The notes under the pieces were generated by a model. The model was not told the DNA's origin. It worked only from the letters and a program-made list of their open reading frames with translations, and did no database searches. From the NCBI GenBank assembly GCA_965276665.1, contig OZ255620.1, forward strand, positions 3,038,001-3,102,000: a DNA stretch of 64,000 nt, in the 5' to 3' direction. The position numbers and the translations under genes were made by a program. Position 1 is the stretch's first letter, and the number at the start of each line of letters is the position of its first letter. This document shows positions 11,338 to 22,864 of this stretch, piece after piece. Origin of the DNA: CAWGJC01 sp965276665. Lineage in GTDB: Bacteria; Pseudomonadota; Alphaproteobacteria; Acetobacterales; Acetobacteraceae.

Positions 11338-12519
11338 GTGGCGGGCAGCGGCGCCAATTTTCTGCCGGGACTCGATTTCGGGCTCGGCGAGACCGCTGAG
11401 ATGCTGCGCGCGCAGGTGGAGAGCTTCGCCGCCGGGGAAATCGCGCCGCTCGCCGCCGAGATCGATCGCAGCAACGCGTTTCCCGCCGGGCTGTGGCGGC
11501 GGATGGGGGCGCTCGGCCTGCTCGGCATCACCGTCGCCGAGGATTATGGCGGCGCGGGGATGGGGTATCTCGAGCATGTCGTCGCGATGGAGGAGGTGAG
11601 CCGCGCCTCCGCCTCGGTCGGGCTTTCCTATGGCGCGCACTCCAATCTCTGCGTGAACCAGATCCACCGCAACGGGACTGCGGCGCAGAAAGCGCGCTAT
11701 CTGCCCGATCTGGTCAGCGGCGCCATGGTGGGCGCGCTGGCGATGAGCGAGCCGGGCGCGGGGTCGGACGTGGTGGGCATGAAGCTGCGCGCGGAGAAGC
11801 GCGGCGAGCGCTATGTCCTGAACGGCACCAAGATGTGGATCACCAACGGGCCGGATGCCGGCGTGCTGGTGATCTACGCCAAGACCGATCCGGCGGCCGG
11901 CCCGCGCGGCATCACGGCGTTCCTTGTCGAGAACGGGTTTCCGGGTTTCTCGACGGCGCAGAAACTCGACAAGCTCGGCATGCGCGGCTCCAACACTTGC
12001 GAGCTGGTGTTCCGGGATTGCGAGGTGCCGGAGGAGAACGTGCTGGGCGCCGTGGGCGGTGGCGTGTCCGTGCTGATGAGCGGGCTCGACTACGAGCGCG
12101 CGGTGCTCGCCGCCGGTCCGCTCGGCATCATGCGGAGCTGCCTCGACGTGGTGCTGCCCTATGTGCATGAGCGCGAGCAGTTCGGCCAGGCGATCGGCGA
12201 GTTCCAGCTCATGCAGGGCAAGATCGCCGACATGTACACCACGATGAACGCGGCGCGCGCCTATGTGTACACGGTCGCCCGCGCCTGCGATCGCGGGCAG
12301 GCGGCGCGCAAGGATGCGGCGGGGGCCATTCTCTACGCGGCGGAAAAGGCGACCTGGATGGCGCTGGAGGCGATCCAGTGCCTCGGCGGCAATGGCTATA
12401 TCAACGAGTATCCGACGGGCCGGCTGTTGCGCGACGCGAAGCTCTACGAGATCGGCGCCGGCACCAGCGAGATCCGGCGCATGCTGATCGGCCGCGAATT
12501 GTTCCGCGAAACCGCATGA
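11338..12519 (+). CDS. ivd: Isovaleryl-CoA dehydrogenase (acyl-CoA dehydrogenase)
   Basis: A 393-residue flavoenzyme converting isovaleryl-CoA to 3-methylcrotonyl-CoA, step 3 of leucine breakdown. It has the acyl-CoA dehydrogenase signatures ALAMSEPGAGSD and MWITNGPDAGVLVIYAKTD and the C-terminal CLGGNGYINEYPTGRLLRDAK block. ALDYERAVLAAGP-type spacing with Glu in the GLDYER segment fits the isovaleryl-CoA subclass. The GTG start at 11338 has GAGGGGAGGG just upstream and gives the usual family length. Its TGA overlaps the mccB ATG (ATGA). The neighbours mccB and mccA make the leucine assignment strong. Confidence 0.9.
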   Translation: MAGSGANFLPGLDFGLGETAEMLRAQVESFAAGEIAPLAAEIDRSNAFPAGLWRRMGALGLLGITVAEDYGGAGMGYLEHVVAMEEVSRASASVGLSYGAHSNLCVNQIHRNGTAAQKARYLPDLVSGAMVGALAMSEPGAGSDVVGMKLRAEKRGERYVLNGTKMWITNGPDAGVLVIYAKTDPAAGPRGITAFLVENGFPGFSTAQKLDKLGMRGSNTCELVFRDCEVPEENVLGAVGGGVSVLMSGLDYERAVLAAGPLGIMRSCLDVVLPYVHEREQFGQAIGEFQLMQGKIADMYTTMNAARAYVYTVARACDRGQAARKDAAGAILYAAEKATWMALEAIQCLGGNGYINEYPTGRLLRDAKLYEIGAGTSEIRRMLIGRELFRETA

Positions 12520-14120
12520 CGATCCTGACGAGCGAGGTCGATCCGCGTTCGGCGGAGTTCGCCGCCAACGCGGCGGCGATGGGCGCGCTGGTGGCCGGGC
12601 TGCGCGCGTCGGTCGCGGCGGCGGCGGCCGGCGGCGGGGAGGCGGCGCGCCAGCGCCATGCCGGGCGCGGCAAGTTCCTGCCGCGCGACCGGGTCGCCGG
12701 GCTGATCGATCCGGGCTCGCCGTTCCTTGAATTGTCGCAGCTCGCCGCGCACGGGCTCTACGACGACGAGGTGCCGGCGGCGGGTCTCGTCACCGGCCTC
12801 GGCCGCGTCTGCGGCTGGGTCTGCGTCATCGTCGCCAATGACGCGACGGTGAAGGGCGGCACGTATTTTCCGCTGACCGTGAAGAAGCATCTGCGCGCGC
12901 AGGAGATCGCGCGGGCGAACCGGCTGCCCTGCCTCTACCTCGTCGATTCCGGCGGCGCGTTCCTGCCTCTGCAGGACGAGATTTTTCCCGACCGCGAGCA
13001 TTTCGGCCGCATCTTCTTCAACCAGGCGCGGATGTCGGCGGACGGCATTCCGCAGATCGCCGCGGTGATGGGATCCTGCACCGCCGGCGGCGCCTACGTG
13101 CCGGCGATGTCGGACGAGACGGTGATCGTGCGCCGGCACGGCACCATCTTCCTCGGCGGTCCGCCGCTGGTGAAGGCGGCGACGGGGGAGGAAGTTTCGG
13201 CGGAAGATCTCGGGGGTGCCGAGGTGCATGCGCGGCAATCGGGCGTGGTCGACCATTACGCGCGCGACGATGCGCATGCGCTGGCGCTTTGCCGGCGCAT
13301 CGTCGCGACGCTGGGCGCGGCGCCGAGCATCCCGATCGCCCGGCCGCCCGCGCCGCCCCGCCACGATCCGGCGGAGCTGCATGGTGTTGTGCCGCCCGAT
13401 CTCCGCACGCCGTACGACGTGCGGGAGATTATTGCGCGTATCGTCGACGGCAGCGAATTCGACGAATTCAAGCGCCTGTATGGCACGACGCTGGTCTGCG
13501 GTTTCGCGCATCTCTCCGGCATGGCGATCGGGATCGTCGCGAATAACGGCATCCTGTTTTCCGAAAGCGCGCTGAAGGGGGCGCATTTCATCGAGCTGTG
13601 CAGCCAGCGCGGCGTCCCGTTGCTGTTCCTGCAGAACATCGCGGGCTTCATGGTCGGGCGGAAATACGAGGCTGGCGGCATCGCCAAGGACGGCGCCAAG
13701 CTGGTGACCGCGGTGGCGACGACGAGCGTGCCGAAGCTGACGCTGATCGTCGGCGGCAGTTTCGGCGCCGGCAATTACGGCATGTGCGGCCGCGCCTACG
13801 ACCCGCGCTTCCTGTTCGCGTGGCCGAATGCGCGCATCTCGGTGATGGGCGGCGAGCAGGCGGCGAGCGTGCTGGCGCAGATCCGGCGGGACGGCATCGC
13901 GGCGAAGGGCGGTGACTGGCCGGTCGAGGAGGAGGACGCGTTCAAGGCGCCGATCCGCGCGCAGTACGAGCGCCAGGGGCATCCCTACTACGCCACCGCG
14001 CGGCTCTGGGATGACGGCGTGATCGATCCCGCCGACACGCGCCGGGTGCTCTCGCTCGCCCTCGCCGCCGCGCTGCACGCGCCCGTGCCGCCGACGCGGT
14101 TCGGCGTGTTCCGCATGTGA
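12516..14120 (+). CDS. mccB: 3-Methylcrotonyl-CoA carboxylase, carboxyltransferase (beta) subunit
   Basis: A 534-residue carboxyltransferase that moves the carboxyl group from biotin to 3-methylcrotonyl-CoA. The family opening (FAANAAAMGALVAGLRA, RHAGRGKFLPRDRVAGLIDPGSPFLELS) and the GSCTAGGAYVPAMSDE and GGSFGAGNYGMCGRAYDPRF blocks, which form the CoA and biotin pockets, are all present. The start overlaps the ivd stop by 4 bases and the TGA is 10 bases before mccA, so the three genes form one transcript. Geranyl-CoA carboxylase is the closest alternative but the ivd neighbour favours MCC. Confidence 0.92.
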   Translation: MTILTSEVDPRSAEFAANAAAMGALVAGLRASVAAAAAGGGEAARQRHAGRGKFLPRDRVAGLIDPGSPFLELSQLAAHGLYDDEVPAAGLVTGLGRVCGWVCVIVANDATVKGGTYFPLTVKKHLRAQEIARANRLPCLYLVDSGGAFLPLQDEIFPDREHFGRIFFNQARMSADGIPQIAAVMGSCTAGGAYVPAMSDETVIVRRHGTIFLGGPPLVKAATGEEVSAEDLGGAEVHARQSGVVDHYARDDAHALALCRRIVATLGAAPSIPIARPPAPPRHDPAELHGVVPPDLRTPYDVREIIARIVDGSEFDEFKRLYGTTLVCGFAHLSGMAIGIVANNGILFSESALKGAHFIELCSQRGVPLLFLQNIAGFMVGRKYEAGGIAKDGAKLVTAVATTSVPKLTLIVGGSFGAGNYGMCGRAYDPRFLFAWPNARISVMGGEQAASVLAQIRRDGIAAKGGDWPVEEEDAFKAPIRAQYERQGHPYYATARLWDDGVIDPADTRRVLSLALAAALHAPVPPTRFGVFRM

Positions 14121-14130
14121 TCGGACGGGA

Positions 14131-16125
<1,995 letters not shown>

Positions 16126-16160
16126 CCCGGCCCCTCGCGACTTTCGCCCGGAGACCCGAT

Positions 16161-17642
16161 ATGACACCGGCTTTCTGCAAGACAAGGTCGCCCATGCCCA
16201 TCCCGCCCCGCTCCTTCGGCGCCGCTTTCGCCGCTGCGCTGCTGCTCGCGACGCCGGCCGCCCACGCGCAGTCGCCAACCGCGCAGTCGGCCCCGGCGGA
16301 ATCACAGATCAGCGCCCCCGACATGCTGGCCCGCGTGCTGCCGAGCGTCGTCAACATCGCGGTCTGGAGCTCGCAGCCCTCCGATACCGGCGCCGCCGGC
16401 AAGGCGCCGCCCGGCGACAACCATATTTTCGGCTCCGGCTTCATCGTCGGCGAGGACGGGCTGATCGTCACCAACCGCCACGTCATCCAGGGCGCGGAGA
16501 CCATCTCCGTGGTGTTCCAGGACCGCAGCCGGCTGCCCGCCCGCGTCGTCGGCGTCGCCGACCTCGTCGATCTCGCGGTGCTGAAGGTCGAGCCCGACCG
16601 CAAGCTGCCGGTGCTCCCGTTCGGCGACAGCGACGAGCTTCGCGTTGGCGAGCGCGTCTATGCGATCGGCAATGCGCTCGGCGTCGGCACCTCGGTCAGC
16701 GCGGGCGTCGTCAGCGCGTTGAATCGCGAGCTCCGCAGCACGCCGTTCGACGATTTCGTGCAGACCGATGCGGCGATCAATCACGGCAATTCCGGCGGGC
16801 CGCTCGTCGATGCCGAGGGCAACGTCATCGGCGTCGACACGCTGCTCCGCACCCCGGCCGGCGGCAACGGCTCGGTGGGCGTCGGCTTCGCCATCCCGTC
16901 GAACGACATCGCCTTCGTGGTGAGCCGGCTGGCCGGCCCCGGCGCCAACACCAATCCGGGCTGGATCGGCGTCACCCTGCAGGACGTGACGCCCGAGATC
17001 GGCGACGCGCTCGGCATGAAGCAATCGCGCGGCGTGGTCGTGCTCGCGGTCGATCCGAACGGCCCGGCGGCCCGGGCAGGGCTGCATGCCGGCGATGTCA
17101 TCATCGCCACCGAGGACGAGCAGAACGCGGATAGCCGCGCGATCCTGCGCGAGGCGGCCGAGACCAGCGTGGGCGATGCCATCCGGCTCACCATCTGGTC
17201 GCACGGCACGGCCCGCGTGCTCCCGGTGATGGTCGGCCCCTGGCCCGACATCCACACGCCCGTGGCGATGGCGCCCGACGTGAAGGAGCAGGAGCCGAGC
17301 GGGATGGGCCTGCAGCTCGCCCCCCTGACGCCGGCGCTTCGCCAGCGTTTCGGCCTGCACGACCAGCAGCCCGGCCTGGTCGTCGCCTCGGTGGACGAGC
17401 GGAGCGAGGCGCGGGACCGGGGCCTGCGGCCGGGCGATGTGGTGGTGCAGGTGCAGATGCATCCGGTGACCACCCTCGCCGAGGCGGATGCGGCCTTCGC
17501 CGAGGCCAGGAAGGAGGGGCGGAGTTTCGCCTCCCTGCTGGTGCATCGGAAGAAGGGCCCGAAACTGGTGCCGATCTGGCTCGGCGGCACGCGGACGAAA
17601 GTGCCAATGGCGCCAGTCATGCCGGTCTCGCCGTCGCCCTGA
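16161..17642 (+). CDS. DegP/HtrA-like periplasmic serine protease with PDZ domains
   Basis: A 493-residue secreted protease. The N-terminal signal peptide (SFGAAFAAALLLATPAAHAQS) should be cut after AHA. The trypsin-like domain has the triad His107 (TNRHVIQG), Asp137 (VDLAVLKVE) and Ser211 (INHGNSGGP). Two PDZ-like domains follow (GWIGVTLQDVTPE... and GLVVASVDERSEA...). ATG 16161 has GGAG 9 nt upstream; ATG 16194 in the same frame gives a tighter signal peptide and is an equal alternative. It follows mccA by 35 bases but is functionally a cell-envelope quality-control protease. Confidence 0.9.
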   Translation: MTPAFCKTRSPMPIPPRSFGAAFAAALLLATPAAHAQSPTAQSAPAESQISAPDMLARVLPSVVNIAVWSSQPSDTGAAGKAPPGDNHIFGSGFIVGEDGLIVTNRHVIQGAETISVVFQDRSRLPARVVGVADLVDLAVLKVEPDRKLPVLPFGDSDELRVGERVYAIGNALGVGTSVSAGVVSALNRELRSTPFDDFVQTDAAINHGNSGGPLVDAEGNVIGVDTLLRTPAGGNGSVGVGFAIPSNDIAFVVSRLAGPGANTNPGWIGVTLQDVTPEIGDALGMKQSRGVVVLAVDPNGPAARAGLHAGDVIIATEDEQNADSRAILREAAETSVGDAIRLTIWSHGTARVLPVMVGPWPDIHTPVAMAPDVKEQEPSGMGLQLAPLTPALRQRFGLHDQQPGLVVASVDERSEARDRGLRPGDVVVQVQMHPVTTLAEADAAFAEARKEGRSFASLLVHRKKGPKLVPIWLGGTRTKVPMAPVMPVSPSP

Positions 17643-17656
17643 TTTCGCCCCGCCCC

Positions 17657-17675
17657 GCCGACTTAACTGAAAATG
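17657..17675. repeat. 19-bp sequence shared with 56595-56613
   Basis: GCCGACTTAACTGAAAATG occurs here and again, identical, at 56595-56613. In both places it lies a few bases beyond the stop codon of a minus-strand gene (AsnC regulator here, flavin monooxygenase there), which is reached after a short TCCTA/CTCTA. Its origin is unknown; it may be the trimmed end of a small mobile repeat. Confidence 0.8.
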
Positions 17676-17677
17676 TC

Positions 17678-18136
17678 CTAACCCAGCGGCAGCGCGGTCC
17701 GGTAGACCGCGCGCTTGAGCGCAAAGGCCGAGCGCACGCCGCGCACCGCCGGCAGCCGGGTGATGCCGCGGAGAAAACTCTCATAGCTCTGCAGGTCGGG
17801 CGCGACGACGCGCAGCAGGTAGTCACTGCTGCCGGTCATCTCGTAGCACTCCATCACCTCCGGCCGCTCCGCCACCGCCGCCTCGAACGCGGCGAGCATG
17901 GCGTCGGTCTGGCTGGTCAGCTCGACCGAGAGGAAGACGTTCACCGGCAGCCCCACCCGCTCCTGGTCGAGCAGCGCGACATAGCGGGTGATCACCCCTT
18001 CCGCCTCGAGCAGGCGCTGGCGGCGATGGCAGGGCGAGGCGGAGAGCCCGACCGCCTCGCCGAGTTCGACTGCGGTCGCCCGCCCGTTTTCCTGCAGGTG
18101 GCGGAGAAGGGCGCGATCGGTGCTGTCGAGCCGCAT
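17678..18136 (-). CDS. Lrp/AsnC-family transcriptional regulator
   Basis: A 152-residue feast/famine regulator. The N-terminal HTH is clear (LDSTDRALLRHLQENGRATAVELGEAVGLSASPCHRRQRLLEAEGVI), and the C-terminal RAM ligand domain carries the usual V.ECY.MTGSSDYLLRV stretch. It is divergent from the indolepyruvate oxidoreductase gene, 146 bases apart, an arrangement suggesting that it senses an amino acid or its ketoacid and controls that operon and itself. Confidence in family is high; the ligand is inferred only. Confidence 0.93.
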   Translation of the reverse strand: MRLDSTDRALLRHLQENGRATAVELGEAVGLSASPCHRRQRLLEAEGVITRYVALLDQERVGLPVNVFLSVELTSQTDAMLAAFEAAVAERPEVMECYEMTGSSDYLLRVVAPDLQSYESFLRGITRLPAVRGVRSAFALKRAVYRTALPLG

Positions 18137-18209
18137 TGGACGAATCTCCTCGAAATCATTCCGTTTATGATCGATGCTGCCAGAAACCCACGCGTGAGAG
18201 CAAAAGATT

Positions 18210-18236
18210 GCCGGGAAGCGCCTGGAAGCTCCCGGC
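18210..18236. promoter_or_regulatory. Inverted repeat in the AsnC/oxidoreductase divergent spacer (possible operator)
   Basis: GCCGGGA (18210-18216) and TCCCGGC (18230-18236) are exact inverted 7-mers 13 bases apart between the divergent promoters. This could be an AsnC-family site or an mRNA hairpin in the oxidoreductase leader. No -10/-35 pair could be fixed. Confidence 0.3.
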
Positions 18237-18282
18237 TATGCTGGGCGTTGGGATTTCGGAAACGACCAAGAGGAAGCGTGTC

Positions 18283-21200
18283 ATGGATCTCGGCGCCTCC
18301 GCTCTCGGCACCACGACGCTCGACTCGCGCTATCACGACGCCGACCGCCCGGTGCTGCTCTCCGGCGTGCAGGCGCTGGTGCGGCTGCTGCTCGAGCAGG
18401 CAAGGCGGGACCGGCGCGACGGGCTGCATACCGCCGGACTGGTCTCCGGCTATCGCGGCTCCCCGCTCGGCGGGTTCGACCAGGAATTATGGCGGCGCGG
18501 CGCGCTGCTGGCCGAGCACGACATCCGCTTCGAGCCGGGGCTGAACGAGGATCTGGCCGCGACGATGATCGCCGGCACCCAGCAGGCGGCGCTGTTCGGC
18601 GGCTCGCGCTTCGACGGCGTGTTCGGCCTCTGGTACGCGAAGGGGCCGGGCGTCGATCGCAGCGGCGATGCGCTGCGCTGCGCCAACATGCTCGGCACCG
18701 CGAGGCATGGCGGCGTGCTGGCGGTCGCCGGCGACGATCACGGCGCGCATTCCTCGACCTACCCGCATCAGACCGATCCGGTGTTTTCCGCGCTCGCGAT
18801 GCCGGTGCTGCACCCGGCCGATGTGGGCGACATCCTGCGGCTCGGCCTCGCCGGCCTCGCGCTGTCGCGCTTCTCGGGCCTGTGGGTGGCGCTCAAGATG
18901 ATCGCCGAGACGGCGGAGCAGACGCGCGCCATCACGCTGCCGTCGGCGCCTCGCTTCGCCCTGCCTGACATCGCGCTGCCGCCGTACGGGCTGAATTTCG
19001 ATCCCGGACTGCGCTGGCCGGCGGAACGCGCGCTGCTGGAAACGCGGCTGATGGAGGAAAGGATTCCCGCCGCCCTCGCTTGGGCGCGGGCGAACCCGCT
19101 CGACATCACCAGCGGGGCCGCGGATGCGCCGATCGGCCTCGTCACCGTCGGCAAGGCGCATCACGATGCCGAGCACGCTCTCCGTCTGCTCGGCCTCGAC
19201 GGCGATCCGCGGATCGCGCTCCGCCGGGTCGCGATGGTCTGGCCGCTCGAGACCGCGGGCATGGCGGAATTCGCCCGCGGCAAGCGCGCGCTGATCGTCG
19301 TCGAGGAGAAGCGCCCGATGGTCGAGACGCAGCTGCGCGACGCGCTCTACCATCTCCCGGATGGCCTGCGCCCGGCGGTGCTCGGCAAGCGTGGCGCGGA
19401 TGGCGCGCGGCTGATCCCCGAGACCGGCGAGCTCTCGCCGCACATCCTCGCCGCCGTCTTCGCGGCCGCGCTGCGCGGGCTCGGCTTCGCGGCGCCGGAC
19501 GCGCCGGCGCCGCCGCGCCCGGCGCGGCCCGAGGGGCTGCTCGCCCGCGCGCCGACGTTCTGCGCCGGCTGCCCGCACAACACGTCCACGAAACTGCCGG
19601 ACGGCAGCACCGCGCTCGCCGGCATCGGCTGCCACATCATGGCGATGGCGGATACCGACACCAAGGGCGTGGCGCCGATGGGCGGGGAAGGCGCCGCCTG
19701 GTGCGGCCTCGCGCCGTTCAGCGACACGCCGCATATGTTCGCGAACATGGGAGACGGCACCTACCAGCATTCCGGCCTGCTCTCGATCCGCCAGGCGATC
19801 GCCGCGCGCACCCGCATCACCTTCAAGATCCTGTTCAACGACGCGGTCGCGATGACCGGCGGGCAGAAGGCGGAAGGCGGCACCACCGCCGCCGCCATCG
19901 CGCATCAGGTCGCGGCCGAGGGCGTGCTCCGCATCGCCTATGTCGCCGAGGACGCCGAGCGCCTGCCGGATGCCTCCGCCTTGCCGAAATCCGTCACGCG
20001 CCACACCCGCGACGAGCTCGATGCGGTGCAGCGCGCGATGCGCGAGACGGACGGCGTCAGCGTCATCGTCTACGACCAGGTCTGCGCCACCGAGAAGCGC
20101 CGCCGCCGCAAGCGCGGCACGATGGCGAAAGCCGAGATCGGCGTCGCGATCAATCCGCGGATTTGCGAGAATTGCGGCGACTGCACGGCGCAGTCGCATT
20201 GCATCGCGATCGAGCCGATCGAGACGGAGTACGGCCGCAAGCGCCGCATCTCGCCGACGAGCTGCAACACCGATCTGTCCTGCCTCGCCGGGTTCTGCCC
20301 GGCCTTCGTCACCGGCCCGGCCGAGCTGCAGCCAGCGCCGCTCCAGGACGTGTGGGCGGCGGCGGAAGCTGTGCATTCGGCCAGCTTGCCGGCGCCCCGT
20401 CTTCCCGCGCTCGACCGGCCCTGGCGCGGCCTGCTCGCCGGCATCGGCGGCGGCGGCATCGTCACCACCGGCGCGGTGCTCGCGATGGCGGCGCATCTCG
20501 ACGGATGCGAGGTGAGCACGCTCGATTTCACCGGCCTCGCGCAGAAGAACGGCGCCGTCGTCTCGCATGTGCAGATCGCCCGCACGCCGCTCGACATCGT
20601 GCGGATCCCCGAGGGCGAGGCGGATTGCATGATCGCCGCCGACCTCGCCGTCGCCGCCTCCGCCGGCGTGCTCGAACGTTGCGCGCCGCATTCCGCCATC
20701 ATCGGCAATCTCGATCTGCAATCCGCCGCCGCCTTCCTCGGCGCGCGCGATCTCCGCATCGATGCCGGGCTGCACCGCCGGGTGATCGAGCGCGCCGTCG
20801 GGCCGGCGGCTGCGCATTGGCTGCATGCCGGCGCGCTGTGCGAGCGCCTGTTCGGCAACGCGCAGGTGGAGAACACGCTGCTGCTCGGCCTGGCCTGGCA
20901 GGCCGGCTTGCTGCCGGTGAGCGAGGGCGCGCTGCTGCGGGCGATCGAGCTCAACGGCACCGCCGTCGCGCTCAACCGCCGCGCCTTTCTCTGGGGCCGC
21001 ATTCTTGCCGACACACCCGATATCGCCACGCACATCCTCGCCGGCCAGCGTGCCGAACCCGCCTCGCTCGACGCCCTCGTCGCGGCGCGGGCGAGCGAGC
21101 TCGAGGCCTACCAGAACGCCGCTCTCGCAACGCGTTATCGCGCGCTTGTCGACCGCGCCATGCCGCATGGCGAGGCATTCGCCCGCGTCGTCGCGGAAGG

Positions 21201-21669
21201 CTATTTCCGCGTGCTCGCCTACAAGGACGAGTACGAGGTTGCGCGCCTGCACGCCGCCGCGCCACGCGCCGCCGGCACACGCTTCCACATGGCGCCGCCT
21301 CTGATCACGCGGGAAAATCCGGCCACCGGGCGGCGGCGCAAGGTCGCGGTGCCGGGCTGGATCGCGATGCCGCTGTTCCGCCTGCTGCGTCACGGCAAGC
21401 GGCTGCGCGGCACCGCGCTCGACCCGTTCGGCTGGCAGGCGGACCGCGCCCTGGAACGCCGGCTGATCGCCGAATACGAGGCGGATATGGAAATCGTGCT
21501 GGCGAGCCCCGAGACCGGCAGGCGGGAGAGCGCGATCGAACTGGCGAAACTCCCGCTGGCGATCCGCGGCTTCGGTCCGGTCAAGGCGGCGAGCGCGCAA
21601 CAGGCGGCGGCACGCCGCACGCAATTGTTGCGCGAGCTTGCCGCGCCACGCAGCATCGCCGCCGAGTAG
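18283..21669 (+). CDS. Indolepyruvate (2-ketoacid):ferredoxin oxidoreductase, fused alpha-beta-gamma type
   Basis: An 1128-residue single-chain 2-ketoacid oxidoreductase oxidising aryl- or branched 2-oxoacids to acyl-CoA with ferredoxin as acceptor. Order: a pyrimidine-binding half (GYRGSPLGGFDQELW); the ThDP half with FCAGCPHN at about residue 425, GIGCHIMAMAD, MGGEGAAW and GDGTYQHSG; a cysteine-rich segment at about 628 (CENCGDC...CLAGFCPAF) for an Fe-S centre; the gamma domain from about 720 (GIGGGGIVTTG); and a long C-terminal domain. ATG 18283 has AGGAAG 7 nt upstream; longer in-frame starts lack this. It is divergent from an AsnC regulator and followed by thiolase and acyl-CoA dehydrogenase. 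Confidence 0.9.
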   Translation: MDLGASALGTTTLDSRYHDADRPVLLSGVQALVRLLLEQARRDRRDGLHTAGLVSGYRGSPLGGFDQELWRRGALLAEHDIRFEPGLNEDLAATMIAGTQQAALFGGSRFDGVFGLWYAKGPGVDRSGDALRCANMLGTARHGGVLAVAGDDHGAHSSTYPHQTDPVFSALAMPVLHPADVGDILRLGLAGLALSRFSGLWVALKMIAETAEQTRAITLPSAPRFALPDIALPPYGLNFDPGLRWPAERALLETRLMEERIPAALAWARANPLDITSGAADAPIGLVTVGKAHHDAEHALRLLGLDGDPRIALRRVAMVWPLETAGMAEFARGKRALIVVEEKRPMVETQLRDALYHLPDGLRPAVLGKRGADGARLIPETGELSPHILAAVFAAALRGLGFAAPDAPAPPRPARPEGLLARAPTFCAGCPHNTSTKLPDGSTALAGIGCHIMAMADTDTKGVAPMGGEGAAWCGLAPFSDTPHMFANMGDGTYQHSGLLSIRQAIAARTRITFKILFNDAVAMTGGQKAEGGTTAAAIAHQVAAEGVLRIAYVAEDAERLPDASALPKSVTRHTRDELDAVQRAMRETDGVSVIVYDQVCATEKRRRRKRGTMAKAEIGVAINPRICENCGDCTAQSHCIAIEPIETEYGRKRRISPTSCNTDLSCLAGFCPAFVTGPAELQPAPLQDVWAAAEAVHSASLPAPRLPALDRPWRGLLAGIGGGGIVTTGAVLAMAAHLDGCEVSTLDFTGLAQKNGAVVSHVQIARTPLDIVRIPEGEADCMIAADLAVAASAGVLERCAPHSAIIGNLDLQSAAAFLGARDLRIDAGLHRRVIERAVGPAAAHWLHAGALCERLFGNAQVENTLLLGLAWQAGLLPVSEGALLRAIELNGTAVALNRRAFLWGRILADTPDIATHILAGQRAEPASLDALVAARASELEAYQNAALATRYRALVDRAMPHGEAFARVVAEGYFRVLAYKDEYEVARLHAAAPRAAGTRFHMAPPLITRENPATGRRRKVAVPGWIAMPLFRLLRHGKRLRGTALDPFGWQADRALERRLIAEYEADMEIVLASPETGRRESAIELAKLPLAIRGFGPVKAASAQQAAARRTQLLRELAAPRSIAAE

Positions 21670-21681
21670 CGGGACGCGCGC

Positions 21682-22863
21682 ATGGCTGGTGGCCCGATCT
21701 GCATCCTGGGCGCCGCGCGCACGCCGATCGGCGGCCTGCTCGGCGAGCTCGCGCCGCTCACCGCGCCGCAACTCGGCGCGCGGGCGATCACCGCGGCGCT
21801 AGAACGCGCGCAGCTTGGGCGCGCGCAGGTCGATCGGGCGCGCATCTCCGGCGTGCTAATGGGCAATGTGCTCGGCGCCGGACTCGGCCAGGCGCCGGCA
21901 AGGCAGGCGGCCCTCGGCGCTGGCCTGCCGGACTCCACGCCGTGCACCACGATCAACAAGATGTGCGGCTCCGGCATGCAGGCGGTCATCCTCGCGCACG
22001 ATACGCTGCTCGCCGGCGGCGCGGACGGCCCGATGATCGTCGGCGGCATGGAGAGCATGAGCAACGCGCCGTTCCTGCTGCCCCGCGCGCGCGCCGGGAT
22101 AAAATACGGCCACGACCGCGTGCTCGACCACATGGCGTTCGACGGGCTGGAAGACGCCTACGATCCGGGCCGCTCCATGGGCAGCTATGCCGAGGACACC
22201 GCCGCCGAGCTCGGCATCTCCCGCGCGGCGCAGGACGCCTTCGCCGAACGCTCGCTGCGCCGCGCGCAACAGCAAGCCGGCGCGGCCGACGAGATCGCTG
22301 AAGTCACCGTCCCCGGCCGGCGCGGCGAAACCGTCATCCGCGAGGACGAGCAGCCGCGCCGCGCGGATGCCGCGAAAATCCCCACACTGCGCCCGGCTTT
22401 CCGCGCCGGCGGCACCGTCACCGCCGCCAATGCCTCCTCGATCTCGGACGGCGCGGCGGCGCTGGTCGTCGGCCACGCGGATGACGGCGCGCCGCTCGCG
22501 CGCATCGTCGGCCATGCGGTGCACGCGCAGGCGCCAGCACGCTTCACCACCGCGCCCGCCGGCGCGATCCGCAAGCTTCTCGCGCGCACCGGCTGGATGC
22601 TTGACGACATCGACCTGTTCGAGATCAACGAGGCCTTCGCCGTCGTCGTGCTCGCGACGCAGCGCGAGCTCGGCCTCCCTGCGGAGAAGATCAACCTGCG
22701 CGGCGGCGCCTGCGCGATCGGCCACCCGATCGGGGCATCCGGCGCGCGCATCGTCGTCACGCTGCTCGCCGCGCTCAAACAGCACGATCTACGGCGTGGC
22801 GTCGCCGCCATCTGCATCGGCGGCGGCGAGGCCACCGCCATCGCGCTCGAAAGGATGGGCTGA
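21682..22863 (+). CDS. Acetyl-CoA acetyltransferase (thiolase)
   Basis: A 393-residue thiolase. The acyl-accepting Cys95 is in NKMCGSGMQA, His348 is in CAIGHPIGASGAR, and the second catalytic Cys378 is in AAICIGGGEA, so the active site is complete. It catalyses reversible Claisen condensation or thiolysis of 3-oxoacyl-CoA. It starts 12 bases after the oxidoreductase and ends 1 base before the acyl-CoA dehydrogenase, so the three are one operon. Thiolase, dehydrogenase and ketoacid oxidoreductase together suggest amino-acid-derived acyl-CoA degradation. Confidence 0.92.
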   Translation: MAGGPICILGAARTPIGGLLGELAPLTAPQLGARAITAALERAQLGRAQVDRARISGVLMGNVLGAGLGQAPARQAALGAGLPDSTPCTTINKMCGSGMQAVILAHDTLLAGGADGPMIVGGMESMSNAPFLLPRARAGIKYGHDRVLDHMAFDGLEDAYDPGRSMGSYAEDTAAELGISRAAQDAFAERSLRRAQQQAGAADEIAEVTVPGRRGETVIREDEQPRRADAAKIPTLRPAFRAGGTVTAANASSISDGAAALVVGHADDGAPLARIVGHAVHAQAPARFTTAPAGAIRKLLARTGWMLDDIDLFEINEAFAVVVLATQRELGLPAEKINLRGGACAIGHPIGASGARIVVTLLAALKQHDLRRGVAAICIGGGEATAIALERMG

Positions 22864-22864
22864 C

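Noticed and set aside
11224..12168. N-terminal extension of the acyl-CoA ligase to 896 residues
   Set aside because: The extra part is antisense to ivd and carries no ligase motif; good ribosome sites exist at 11223 and 11205.
18487..21771. 1094-residue open frame antisense to the ketoacid oxidoreductase
   Set aside because: Very Arg/Ala/Gly-rich with no recognisable domain, a normal shadow in GC-rich DNA. The sense strand encodes a complete known enzyme.
19080..22301. 1073-residue open frame in another forward frame
   Set aside because: Low-complexity Arg-rich shadow spanning two real genes; no motifs.
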